Shown here: piece after piece, positions 27,319-36,117 of the stretch
Numbering within the stretch: the stretch's first letter is position 1
Layout of the letters: the number at the start of each line of letters is the position of its first letter
From: Slackia sp.
GTDB lineage: Bacteria; Actinomycetota; Coriobacteriia; Coriobacteriales; Eggerthellaceae
Length of the DNA: 64,000 bases
Direction: 5' to 3'
Assembly: GCA_030527325.1 (NCBI GenBank)
Contig: JAUNBA010000001.1
Coordinates: forward strand, 62,001 to 126,000
Program-made: the position numbers and the translations under genes
The notes under the pieces: generated by a model
What the model was told of the DNA's origin: nothing
The model's database searches: none
What the model saw: the letters and a program-made list of their open reading frames with translations, nothing else

Positions 27319-30300
27319 GTGGCCTTGTTCTCGATAATCATCCCGTGCTTCAACAAGGAAGCCTACGTGTTCGATTGCCTGAAAAGCGTCATGGGGCAAA
27401 CATTGCCCGATTGGGAAGCCATCGTCGTCGACGACGGCAGCACCGACGGCTCGCTCGATATCGCGCGCACGCTGGCGCATGAGGATAAGCGCATCCGCGT
27501 CGTCGCGAAAACCCTCAACGAAGGACCGCACGCCGCACGCCTCGACGGCCTGCGGTCCGCGCAGGGCGATTACATCCTGTTTCTCGACGCCGACGACGAG
27601 CTGGAACCTTCGTGCCTCGAAGGGGTGAGCGCGGCCGTTTGCGCGACCGGGGCGGACATCGTTCACTTCGGCATGGCCGTCATTGCCGACAACGGCACCC
27701 CGGAACACGTCGAAACCGCCTTCGAAGCGCATGCCAACGCCCCTTTTCCCGTACTCGAGCAGCCCGCCATCATGGAAACGGTCTTCTCCGCAGAAGGCGG
27801 TTTCGCACGCGACTGGCGCGTCACGCAGCGCGCGTTTTCGCGCGCTATCGCATCTCAAGCGCTCGACCACTGGGAAAACGCACGGCTCGGCGGCTGCGAA
27901 GACGGCTACGAGTATTTCGTTCTGGCAAGCTTCGCCGCGCGTGAAGCCACCGTCAACGACGTCAAAGGGTATCGTTATCATCTGGGCCGGGGCGCCACCA
28001 ATTCGAACGCAATCGACAAAGACGCCTATCTCGACGAAGCCGCGCTATGCGCGCGCTCGTGCGACGCGACCATGCGTTATGCCGCACGCGATCCTTTCCT
28101 CGAAAAACTGGCGCGCGACTTCAAAGCGAAAGTCATGGAGACGCTGGCCAACTCATGGCACGAACGCGTCCCCGGCGACCAGCAATTCGATACCGCCGAA
28201 AAGCTTGCCGGCATCATCGGTTTCGATCAGGCATCGGTCAATCTCATGCGTTTCGTCAGAGACGAAGCCTATGCCAGTTTGACGCACGATGCGCCTCTCG
28301 AGCCGCACGTAAGGGAATGGAAAGCCCTTGCCGAACGTTTCGACGCGCTGGAACCGTCGAACAACGATACCGCTTTCAAACACATGAGGTCGATGGCGTG
28401 CATGCACATCGACGACATCGACAAACGGAGCCGCTTCACCACCATGAACAACCAGAACATCAGAATTTTCGTATCCGCCCATAAAGAAGTGAACCTGTTC
28501 GACAGCGCCATCCTGCAGCCCGTCCAAGTGGGCGCGGCGGTCGCGGGCAAACGCTTCGAATACATGCTGCACGACGACGAGGGCGACAACATTTCCGCCC
28601 TCAACCCCATGTACTGCGAGCTTACGGCGCAATACTGGGCATGGAAAAACGTCGATGCGGACTATTACGGCTTCTGCCATTATCGCCGTTATTTCAACTT
28701 CAGCGACACGCGCTACGACGAAAACCCCTTCGGAGAAGTCATCGCCGAAGGCATAGACGAATCGACGCAAAGCGCCTACGGGCTCGACGATGAAACCATA
28801 CGCAACGTCGTCGAGGGATACGACGTCATCACCACCGAGTTCAAAGACCTCGATGCATTCCCGGGGGAATTCCACACGCCGCTCTCCCAATACGACAACG
28901 CGCCCAAGCTTCATGCGCGCGACCTTCGCACGGTGCTCGACATCGTCGAACGGCGCCATCCCGACTTCAAAGAAGACATCGATGCGTTCGTCAACGGGCA
29001 TCGCTCCTGCTTCTGCAACATGTACATCCTGAAAAAAGACGTCTTCTTCGACTATTGCTCGTGGCTTTTCCCCATTCTCGAAGAGTTCGTCGCTCAAACG
29101 GACATGAGCCTCTACAGCAAGGAGGCGCTGCGCACGCCGGGCCATCTTTCCGAACGCCTGTTCAACATCTACTACCAGCATCATATGCGCACGAAATCCA
29201 CTTGGAAGACGAAGCAGCTGCAATGCGTCCACTTCGAGCGCACTGACAAAAGCGACCTGCCCGAACCGCTGCCCGCAAGCATCGAGCTTCCCGTGATACC
29301 CGTGGTGTTCGCGTCGGACGACAATTACGTTCCCATGCTGACCACCACCGTCTACTCCATGCTGAAAAACGCTTCGCGCGCCTACCATTACGACGTCGTC
29401 GTGCTGGAGCGCGATATATCCTGGCAGAATAAGCGCGATATGCGCGCGTTTTTCGCCGCATTCCCCAACGCCACCGTCCGCTTCGTCAACGTCGGCTCGA
29501 TCATCGGACGATTCAATCTGACCACGAGCAACGAACACATCAGCATCGAAACGTACTATCGTTTCCTCATACAAAGCCTGCTGCCCTTCTACAGCAAAGT
29601 GCTCTACCTCGACTCCGACCTCATCGTCGAAGGCGACGTTTCCGAGCTTTACGAACGCGAATTGGGCGACAACCTGTTGGCCGCAGCCCACGACATCGAC
29701 TACCTGGGCAACTTGAATATGCCCGACGGCATACGCATGCGCTACACGCGCGAAACGCTCGGCATGGCCGATCCGTACGCGTATTTCCAGGCAGGCGTGC
29801 TGCTGATCAACACCGAGGAAATGCGCAAGCTGCATCCCATAGAAACCTGGCTCGACATAGCCTCGAACCCGTCGTACATCTACAACGACCAGGATGTTCT
29901 CAACGCCCATTGCCAGGGCCGCGTGGCGTATCTGCCCTATGAGTGGAACGTCATGCACGATTGCGGCAATCGCATCGCGAACGTCTTCTCCTTCGCGCCG
30001 GCAGCCGCTTTCGATGCCTACAACGCCTCGCGCGGCGATCAGAAGATCATCCACTACGCAGGCAACGAAAAGCCTTGGAACACGCCGAAATGCGACCAAG
30101 CGGTGCGCTACTGGGAATACGCAAAAGAAACGCCGTTCCACGAGAAGCTGATCGCCATCCTATGCGATGCGGAAAAGCGCCGCACGCCGACTCCGGCGCT
30201 GCCCCCGAAGGCCATTTCCGAAACCAATCCCATCAGGAAAATCGTCGACCCGCTCATGCCGCTTGGGTCACGAAGGCGCGAAACGGCCAAATCGATCGGC

Positions 30301-30324
30301 CGTGCGATTCGAGGCAGGAATTAG
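27319..30324 (+). CDS. triple-domain glycosyltransferase GT2-DUF4422-GT8
   Basis: This 1001-residue protein carries three predicted transferase modules. Residues 1-330 are GT2 (FSIIIPCFNKE, VDDGSTDGS, DxD in FLDADDE about 89-93). Residues about 378-640 match DUF4422 (IRIFVSAHKE, YWAWKNVDADYYGFCHYRRY), a putative glycosyltransferase family. Residues about 656-950 are GT8 (VVFASDDNYVPMLTTT, DxD in YLDSDLI about 763), a retaining GT-A family. The C terminus is basic. No signal peptide is present, so all three should act in the cytoplasm. The GTG start has AAGGAGG upstream. Each module could add a different sugar in turn, making this an assembly-line enzyme for one repeat unit; that is inference. 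Confidence 0.9.
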   Translation: MALFSIIIPCFNKEAYVFDCLKSVMGQTLPDWEAIVVDDGSTDGSLDIARTLAHEDKRIRVVAKTLNEGPHAARLDGLRSAQGDYILFLDADDELEPSCLEGVSAAVCATGADIVHFGMAVIADNGTPEHVETAFEAHANAPFPVLEQPAIMETVFSAEGGFARDWRVTQRAFSRAIASQALDHWENARLGGCEDGYEYFVLASFAAREATVNDVKGYRYHLGRGATNSNAIDKDAYLDEAALCARSCDATMRYAARDPFLEKLARDFKAKVMETLANSWHERVPGDQQFDTAEKLAGIIGFDQASVNLMRFVRDEAYASLTHDAPLEPHVREWKALAERFDALEPSNNDTAFKHMRSMACMHIDDIDKRSRFTTMNNQNIRIFVSAHKEVNLFDSAILQPVQVGAAVAGKRFEYMLHDDEGDNISALNPMYCELTAQYWAWKNVDADYYGFCHYRRYFNFSDTRYDENPFGEVIAEGIDESTQSAYGLDDETIRNVVEGYDVITTEFKDLDAFPGEFHTPLSQYDNAPKLHARDLRTVLDIVERRHPDFKEDIDAFVNGHRSCFCNMYILKKDVFFDYCSWLFPILEEFVAQTDMSLYSKEALRTPGHLSERLFNIYYQHHMRTKSTWKTKQLQCVHFERTDKSDLPEPLPASIELPVIPVVFASDDNYVPMLTTTVYSMLKNASRAYHYDVVVLERDISWQNKRDMRAFFAAFPNATVRFVNVGSIIGRFNLTTSNEHISIETYYRFLIQSLLPFYSKVLYLDSDLIVEGDVSELYERELGDNLLAAAHDIDYLGNLNMPDGIRMRYTRETLGMADPYAYFQAGVLLINTEEMRKLHPIETWLDIASNPSYIYNDQDVLNAHCQGRVAYLPYEWNVMHDCGNRIANVFSFAPAAAFDAYNASRGDQKIIHYAGNEKPWNTPKCDQAVRYWEYAKETPFHEKLIAILCDAEKRRTPTPALPPKAISETNPIRKIVDPLMPLGSRRRETAKSIGRAIRGRN

Positions 30325-30326
30325 CG

Positions 30327-30366
30327 GCGAATGGGCTTAAGGCATCACGGCTTTGAGCCCATTCGC
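30327..30366 (+). terminator. terminator overlapped by a promoter
   Basis: An 11-bp perfect stem (30327-30337 with 30356-30366) follows the stop by 2 bases and is followed by TTTAA. Its right arm also contains the -35 of the next promoter. Confidence 0.7.
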
Positions 30367-30381
30367 TTTAACCGTTACAAT
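30353..30381 (+). promoter_or_regulatory. promoter of the wzm-wzt exporter operon
   Basis: TTGAGC (30353-30358), exactly 17 bases, then TACAAT (30376-30381): a good sigma-70-type match. It lies 60 bases upstream of the permease start and partly inside the preceding terminator. Confidence 0.55.
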
Positions 30382-30440
30382 AAATCGGCTCGTATCCCTT
30401 CCGATGACCCCTATCGGATTCTCACAGGAAGAAGTACTCG

Positions 30441-31220
30441 GTGACCGCTCATTCGAATACGGCAGCGAAACGAAACTGGTTCATCCTCTCTTCGCTCGTC
30501 TCAAAAGATTTCAAACTCAAATACAGGAGAAGCTTCCTCGGCATCGCCTGGTCCGTGCTCAATCCTCTGCTCATGATGTGCGTTCTCACAGCGGTGTTCA
30601 GCACCTTCTTCAAGTTCGACATCGAGCACTATCCGTTCTACCTCATCTTGGGCAACACCCTGTTCGCCCTGATGAGCGACTCGACGAGCACCGCCATGAA
30701 TTCGATCATCGACTCGGCGGCCTTGATCAAGAAGATCCGCATCAACAAGATCATCTTTCCCATCGAAAAGGTCTTGTTCCAACTGGTGAATTTCGCCATT
30801 TCCCTCATAGCCGTCGCCATCGTCATGCTCTTCTTGCAGATCACGCCGACGGCGAATCTGCTGTTCTTGCCGCTTTTGCTGCTTTACGTGACCGTCTTCA
30901 GCATGGGATTGGGGCTGCTGCTTTCCGCCCTTGCCGTGTTTTTCCGCGATATCATCCACCTGTGGAGCGTCGTCATCACGGCATGGACGTACGCCACGCC
31001 TCTGTTTTACCCCGTGAATATCCTTCCTGAATGGATGATGGGCTTCGAGGCGATCAATCCCATGTATCACTACGTCACGTACTTCCGCGACATCGCTTTG
31101 TGGGGCACGACGCCAGGCTTGATGGAGAACATCGTCTGCCTCGCCATGGCTGCGGGAACGTTCGCCGTGGGATTGCTCGTATTCAAGCGCACCCAGAACA
31201 AGTTCATTCTGTACGTATAG
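30441..31220 (+). CDS. wzm: polysaccharide ABC exporter permease (Wzm/TagG type)
   Basis: The 259-residue protein has six membrane helices and the ABC-2 transporter pattern of Wzm/TagG. It begins with a short amphipathic segment and FKLKYRRSFLGIAWSVLNPL, a conserved family signature. With the next gene it would form the exporter that moves complete lipid-linked polymer across the membrane. The GTG start has AGGAAGAA about 10 bases upstream. The ATPase gene follows after 25 bases. Confidence 0.9.
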   Translation: MTAHSNTAAKRNWFILSSLVSKDFKLKYRRSFLGIAWSVLNPLLMMCVLTAVFSTFFKFDIEHYPFYLILGNTLFALMSDSTSTAMNSIIDSAALIKKIRINKIIFPIEKVLFQLVNFAISLIAVAIVMLFLQITPTANLLFLPLLLLYVTVFSMGLGLLLSALAVFFRDIIHLWSVVITAWTYATPLFYPVNILPEWMMGFEAINPMYHYVTYFRDIALWGTTPGLMENIVCLAMAAGTFAVGLLVFKRTQNKFILYV

Positions 31221-31245
31221 TCTTCATCCGATCGCAAGGTGAACC

Positions 31246-33084
31246 ATGCCAGAAATCGTAAACACAAGCGCCCTGCAAAACATCGAAGAGGCCTTCGCCG
31301 CATGCGATGACGCATCGCCGAGCATGATCAAGGCCGATCATGTGTCGATGTCTTTCAACGTGGCCAACCAGCAGCTCAACTCGCTCAAGGAATACGCCAT
31401 ATCCCTTTTTCGCCACGAACTCGTCTTCAAAGAGTTCAAAGCGCTCGACGATATCAGCATCGATGTGAAAAAAGGCGACGTCTACGGCATACTCGGAACC
31501 AACGGATCAGGTAAATCGACCCTGCTCAAAATCATCGCAGGCGTGCTCGACCCCACCGAAGGCAGCGTGGAGATCAACGGCAACATCGCCCCCTTGATCG
31601 AACTCGGCGCCGGATTCGATCACGAGTTGACCGCGCGCGAGAACATCTACCTCAACGGCTCGCTGCTCGGCTACCCTAAAGCCTTCATCGACGAACACTT
31701 CGATGAAATCGTCGATTTCGCCGAAGTGTCGAGCTTCCTCGACATGCCGCTGAAAAACTACTCGTCCGGCATGGTGGCGCGCATCGCCTTCGCCATCGCG
31801 ACCGTCATGGTTCCCGACATCCTCATCGTGGACGAGGTGCTCTCGGTCGGCGACTTCATGTTCCAGCAGAAATGCGAAGAGCGTATCCAGGACCTCATCA
31901 ACGAGCACGGAACCACCGTATTGATCGTGTCGCACAGCAACGAGCAAATCGAACGTCTCTGCAACAAAGCCATCTGGATCGAAAAAGGCCACACCCGCCT
32001 CATCGGCACGGCTCAAGAAGTCTGCCGAATCTACAAGGCGCTCGGCGGCCACGTGGGAAGCCCCGAATCGGAGCAGGTCATCTTCAAGACCCTCAAAAGC
32101 CCCGCCATCGCCCGCGATATCGTCGAGACCATCTCGAGCGAAAACCGCTTCGGCCTCAATTCGAAGATAGCCAGCATAGCCCCGCGTACGAAGGCGCCCG
32201 ATACCGCCGTCATCACCGTTTCGGACGACTACCACGTGCGTCTCGTCGCCTCCTCGATCGCAGCATCGCTCAACGGCGTCAATATCATCACGAAGGAAAA
32301 CGAGCTTCCCGATGCCGCGTTTTCGCTCCTCGGCCGCATCAAACCGAGCCGCGTGATATTCCTCGAACGCACGCACGCGATCGAGGAATCGGTCGTCAAA
32401 GAAATCGAAACGCTCGTAGGAGACGCCGCCGAATGCGTCGTCATACGCGACGACGACATCGTCGGCCTCTCGAAACGCGCCTTCGAGTACGCAACCCGCG
32501 CAGGCGCGACATGGCAGCGCCATGCGTTCATCGCAAACGACGACAGCATCTACGCCTCATCGGCGATCGCGTCGTACATATATCGGCATTCCTGCCCGGT
32601 GCTCTTCGGGCGCGGCGCATACCCGCTCGAAGACGAAACAGCAAGCACGCTCGAGCGCTTCGGCATCCGCGACATCGTACTACTCGATTGCCCCGAGCAT
32701 ATCGCATCCGATTGGCGTCTATGGGCGCAAAATAAGGGCATGGAAATCGAAGAGCTTCTCGGTTCGACCGCCGCGCAAGCCGCCTTGAATGCGGCGCGCT
32801 GGGCTGCGGGACAAGCGGACAAGCCGCCGGCGCGTCTCGTCGTCAGTCCGCAGGAAAACCTCTCCTACGCCTATTCCGCCATTCCCTATGCAGCCGGAGT
32901 CGATGCCGTATCTCTCGTGGTCAACCATAACGACCTCGACTCCATGGCAGGATTGATCCGCTATATCTCAGAATACGGCACGCAAGTCGAAAAGATCACT
33001 GTCATCGGCGGCGAATATCTTTTCTCGAACGTCGACAAGGACATCATCGCCAAGGCCGTCGCCCAAGCGCAGCAGCAGGCATAG
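31246..33084 (+). CDS. wzt: polysaccharide ABC exporter ATPase with C-terminal CWB2-like repeats
   Basis: The 612-residue protein has an N-terminal ATPase of the Wzt/TagH type: Walker A GTNGSGKST about 85, signature YSSGMVARI about 168, Walker B ILIVDEVLSVGD. The C-terminal half (about 305-612) is not a usual Wzt domain. It contains three repeats of about 95 residues that resemble cell-wall-binding repeat 2 (PF04122). Each starts with a beta strand, then an Ala-rich helix, a P-V-L type strand, and ends with a strand such as KITVIGGEYLFS. CWB2 domains normally bind anionic wall polymer outside the cell; here no signal peptide exists, so the module is cytoplasmic and may recognise the polymer before export. 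The repeat assignment is by pattern and needs a profile search. Confidence 0.85.
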   Translation: MPEIVNTSALQNIEEAFAACDDASPSMIKADHVSMSFNVANQQLNSLKEYAISLFRHELVFKEFKALDDISIDVKKGDVYGILGTNGSGKSTLLKIIAGVLDPTEGSVEINGNIAPLIELGAGFDHELTARENIYLNGSLLGYPKAFIDEHFDEIVDFAEVSSFLDMPLKNYSSGMVARIAFAIATVMVPDILIVDEVLSVGDFMFQQKCEERIQDLINEHGTTVLIVSHSNEQIERLCNKAIWIEKGHTRLIGTAQEVCRIYKALGGHVGSPESEQVIFKTLKSPAIARDIVETISSENRFGLNSKIASIAPRTKAPDTAVITVSDDYHVRLVASSIAASLNGVNIITKENELPDAAFSLLGRIKPSRVIFLERTHAIEESVVKEIETLVGDAAECVVIRDDDIVGLSKRAFEYATRAGATWQRHAFIANDDSIYASSAIASYIYRHSCPVLFGRGAYPLEDETASTLERFGIRDIVLLDCPEHIASDWRLWAQNKGMEIEELLGSTAAQAALNAARWAAGQADKPPARLVVSPQENLSYAYSAIPYAAGVDAVSLVVNHNDLDSMAGLIRYISEYGTQVEKITVIGGEYLFSNVDKDIIAKAVAQAQQQA

Positions 33085-33090
33085 CCCTTC

Positions 33091-33130
33091 GGCTGGAGAT
33101 TGCTCCCGTTCTCGCGAACGATCTCCAGCC
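33091..33130 (+). terminator. terminator after the exporter operon
   Basis: A 10-bp perfect outer stem (33091-33100 with 33121-33130) contains an inner CGTTC/GAACG stem. It lies 6 bases after the stop. Confidence 0.6.
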
Positions 33131-33172
33131 CCTTCGTTTCCTCTACGAAAAACGCCGCATTCAGGAGCGAGC

Positions 33173-34255
33173 ATGACGCAGCAGCAGCAGCACCACGAAC
33201 TCATCACCGTCATCATCCCCGTCTACAACGCCGAACCGTTCCTTCGCCAGGCTCTTGCAAGCATTGTCGGGCAATCGTACCGTAATCTTGAAATTCTCTG
33301 CCTCAACGATGGAAGCACCGATGGATCGGCGGCGATCCTCGCCGAATTCGCCCGTCAAGACGAACGCATCCGCATCATAGACAAGCCCAACGAAGGCTAC
33401 GGAGCGACCTGCAACAGGGGACTCGCCGAAGCTCGGGGAAGCTGGATAGCCGTCCTCGAGCCCGACGACTGGATAGAAGGTCCCATGTTCGAGCGCATGA
33501 TCGCATTCGCATCGACGCTCGACACGATGCCCGACATCGTCAAGTCCCCCTATTGGCGCATCGTATCACCCGATACGAACCAAGAACAACGCCTGCCATG
33601 CGCATACGCCGGCACATTCAGGGTGCGAAAGCAGCCGTTCTCCGTCGATAAGGCGCCCCATCTGCTCGACTCGCATCCCTCCATTTGGTCGGCCCTCTAT
33701 CGCAAAGAGTTTCTCGATCGTTGCGGCATACGATTCAAGGAGTATCCAGGGGCCGGCTGGGCCGACAACCCGTTTCTTATCGAAACGCTGTGCCAAACAA
33801 CGAAAATCGCCTATATCGACCAGGCGTTTTATTGCTATCGCGAAGACACGCCCGAAAAAACGGCCGAGTTCACCCGTCGTTTTCCCGAGCTGCCCCTGCA
33901 ACGCTGGAACGAAATGCGCGACATCCTCGACCGCCTCGATGCGGGAGGCAATCCCATCATCGTCGAGGCCCACAATAGACGAGGCGTATTCTACGTCGAT
34001 GTCATCCTGCGCGAGATAGAAGCCCCTGACGAGCATCTTTCCTCCGCCATAGCATCTACGCTCCGTCGCATGGAGCCGAATCTCGTTTTGGCCGATCCGT
34101 ATCTTCCCGCAGACCTTCGACGGCTTTACGCGCGATATGCCGGACTCCCCGAACCTCGCATCAACAAAGGATGCGACCGTTTCAAGCTTGCGCTGCTCGA
34201 TATGCGCCGACGCGGCATCGTCGCCACCGTGCGCGCCTTGACGCATCGTCGATAA
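33173..34255 (+). CDS. family 2 glycosyltransferase
   Basis: The 360-residue protein starts with a short Gln/His-rich tail, then GT2 motifs: LITVIIPVYNAE, CLNDGSTDGS, KPNEGYGATCNRGLAEARG and a DD pair in LEPDDWIEG. It is a paralogue of the 36420 gene, sharing the less common NEGYGAT/NSGYGAT segment. CAGGAG precedes the ATG. The two copies flank the choline-binding protein gene, which lies between them in reverse orientation. The acceptor is unknown. Confidence 0.88.
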   Translation: MTQQQQHHELITVIIPVYNAEPFLRQALASIVGQSYRNLEILCLNDGSTDGSAAILAEFARQDERIRIIDKPNEGYGATCNRGLAEARGSWIAVLEPDDWIEGPMFERMIAFASTLDTMPDIVKSPYWRIVSPDTNQEQRLPCAYAGTFRVRKQPFSVDKAPHLLDSHPSIWSALYRKEFLDRCGIRFKEYPGAGWADNPFLIETLCQTTKIAYIDQAFYCYREDTPEKTAEFTRRFPELPLQRWNEMRDILDRLDAGGNPIIVEAHNRRGVFYVDVILREIEAPDEHLSSAIASTLRRMEPNLVLADPYLPADLRRLYARYAGLPEPRINKGCDRFKLALLDMRRRGIVATVRALTHRR

Positions 34256-34277
34256 GGCGCAAGCGCCGCAACACGAA

Positions 34278-34311
34278 AAAGCTCGGATGCCGATCGTGAC
34301 ATCCGAGCTTT
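34278..34311. terminator. bidirectional terminator between glycosyltransferase and choline-binding protein genes
   Basis: A 12-bp perfect stem (34278-34289 with 34300-34311) with A runs on one side and T on the other lies between convergent genes. Confidence 0.75.
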
Positions 34312-34341
34312 GTACGCATTCGATGCGATATTCGGTTGCGG

Positions 34342-36117
34342 TTATGCGATCCACCTGCCCGAAGCGTCGACATAGTACCCGTCGACCCATCGATTCGCCG
34401 CCATAGCGCCCGAGCCGTCCAGGTAATACCAAGCCCCGCCGATGAATTGCCACCCCGTGAGCATCGCACCCGACCCATTCAGGTAGTACCATACGCCGTC
34501 GAGCTGCAGCCATCCCGTATGCATGCCTCCCCATGGATGCAGGTAATACCACACGCCGCCGTCGAACAACCAACCGGTCCGCATGGCGCCCGAGCCGTCC
34601 AGGTAATACCAGGCTCCGTCGATAGCCTGCCACCCCGTGAGCATCGCACCCGATCCGCTCAGGTAATACCACGTGGCGCCATCGGGACGTATCCACCCCG
34701 TCTGCATCGCAGCCGTATCGGGGTCGAGGTAATACCAAGCTCCGCCGATAGCCTGCCAGCCCGTGGCAGCGGCGCCCGACGCCGAGAGCCAATACCAGAC
34801 GCCATCGACCATCATCCAGCTTTGCGCAAGCATGCGGCATCCGCCGTCGAAGCAATACAAGGCTCCATCGATGCGCTTCAAGCCGTCATGGACCGCATAA
34901 CCCTGCGCATCGAACCAATACCACGATCCGTCGATGTGCTTCCACGTATTCGCAAGATACGTATCGCCCAGGTAATAACGCCACTCAGAACCGACCTGGG
35001 TCCACGACCCGAGCATGGAGAGGCAATCTTTCAGTTCGTTGCGATAGCGATTCTGCCAGCCCTGGTGATACTGCGGCTGACCCTTGTAAAACACCGCCAC
35101 GTTGTCCACCACGTAATTGCACAATACGGTGACGAAGTCGCGATCGGACATCGCATTGTTCAGACCGCATCCGGGCCAATTGTAGTTCTCGCTCAAATAA
35201 TGATAGACGCCGTTCCAGTCATATCCGTCGGATACGCCGCCCACGAATTTATGCCAACCCGTCGTACCGAACAGGTTCGAAAGACCCCAGCAAAGACCTT
35301 TCACGCAATCGGCGCGATTGCTGATGTCGATGCCCCTGCTTGCCAGGTAGTTCTGAGCGGGAAGATAGTAGTTCGAATACGCCCAGCTATCCTGCAATGC
35401 CGCAAACTCCGACGGATTCGCCTTGTACGCCGCATGCCAGGCCGCATTCAACTTATTGCCCAGATCGGTGAAGCGGCCGTTTTTACGAATGGCGTCTTGC
35501 GCCTTGAACGACGAGCTTTCCATCGAGGAGAACTGCGCGAACATGCCATACGTGTCGGGGTCGTACTGATAGCAGGCCCGCAAAAACTCCTGCAAGCCGT
35601 AGCGATGGTCGAATTGATAATAGCCCAGCGCATGATAGCCGTCGCCCGGCCCGAACCCTTGGTCGTAATTGCAGCTGCTTTCGTATTTCGCGAAGTATTT
35701 CATTTCGTCGGAAAGCTGCATGGGCTGCAAGCCGTAAAACGACGATGCCGCATAAAACGCCGCGCCCTCAGGCGCCGCGACGCCGTAGACCTGCCCGCCG
35801 TCATTGTAGAAGTCGGCCTTGTCGTAGTCCGCCTCTTCTTCCGATGACGATGCAGAATTCACCTCGGATGCCGCTGCTCCGTCCTGTTCCTCTTCCGCTT
35901 CAGACGCGGCCGAATCGCGCGCAAAGCCCTCTTCGGTCGTCAGGGAACCGGGCGCCTGTTCGACACCGGCCCCATTCTCGTGCTGCATTGCGTCGGACGA
36001 TGCGACGACGCCTGCATCCTCGCCATTATCGGGACGGGCCGAAGCCGACGTCACGGGAACAAGCGCCGACAGAGAAATCGCCATGCCCACGGCAAGCGTT
36101 TTCGATGCTAACTTCAT
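34342..36117 (-). CDS. secreted choline-binding-type protein with lysozyme-like domain
   Basis: The 591-residue protein has a Sec signal peptide (1-28, cleavage after SASA), an acidic low-complexity linker (about 30-110) and a globular domain (about 120-372). The C terminus (about 378-591) has roughly ten repeats of 20 residues of the CW-binding type (GW..IDGAWYYLDGSGAM.T). These repeats bind choline in pneumococcal proteins through stacked Trp/Tyr. The globular domain contains KYESSCNYDQGF and HALGYYQFDHRYG, reminiscent of lysozyme/transglycosylase folds in which a Glu is followed by a GxYQF turn; I cannot name the family, and a hydrolase role is inference. It would be held on phosphocholine made by the lic genes. 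In other bacteria such repeats may bind glucans instead. Confidence 0.83.
   Translation of the reverse strand: MKLASKTLAVGMAISLSALVPVTSASARPDNGEDAGVVASSDAMQHENGAGVEQAPGSLTTEEGFARDSAASEAEEEQDGAAASEVNSASSSEEEADYDKADFYNDGGQVYGVAAPEGAAFYAASSFYGLQPMQLSDEMKYFAKYESSCNYDQGFGPGDGYHALGYYQFDHRYGLQEFLRACYQYDPDTYGMFAQFSSMESSSFKAQDAIRKNGRFTDLGNKLNAAWHAAYKANPSEFAALQDSWAYSNYYLPAQNYLASRGIDISNRADCVKGLCWGLSNLFGTTGWHKFVGGVSDGYDWNGVYHYLSENYNWPGCGLNNAMSDRDFVTVLCNYVVDNVAVFYKGQPQYHQGWQNRYRNELKDCLSMLGSWTQVGSEWRYYLGDTYLANTWKHIDGSWYWFDAQGYAVHDGLKRIDGALYCFDGGCRMLAQSWMMVDGVWYWLSASGAAATGWQAIGGAWYYLDPDTAAMQTGWIRPDGATWYYLSGSGAMLTGWQAIDGAWYYLDGSGAMRTGWLFDGGVWYYLHPWGGMHTGWLQLDGVWYYLNGSGAMLTGWQFIGGAWYYLDGSGAMAANRWVDGYYVDASGRWIA
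34345..34985 (-). repeat. tandem approximately 60-bp repeats encoding choline-binding modules
   Basis: Near-identical blocks recur at about 60-bp steps. For example, GAGCCGTCCAGGTAATACCA occurs near 34409 and again near 34589. Each unit encodes one GW...WYYL module. The high identity of some units suggests recent expansion or recombination. Confidence 0.75.

Noticed and set aside
28153..30141. 662-codon open frame opposite the triple glycosyltransferase
   Set aside because: No motif, low-complexity Val/Asp/Arg content, and the plus strand encodes recognised GT2, DUF4422 and GT8 domains.
34345..34985. CRISPR or satellite repeat
   Set aside because: The approximately 60-bp repeats are in frame and encode choline-binding modules.
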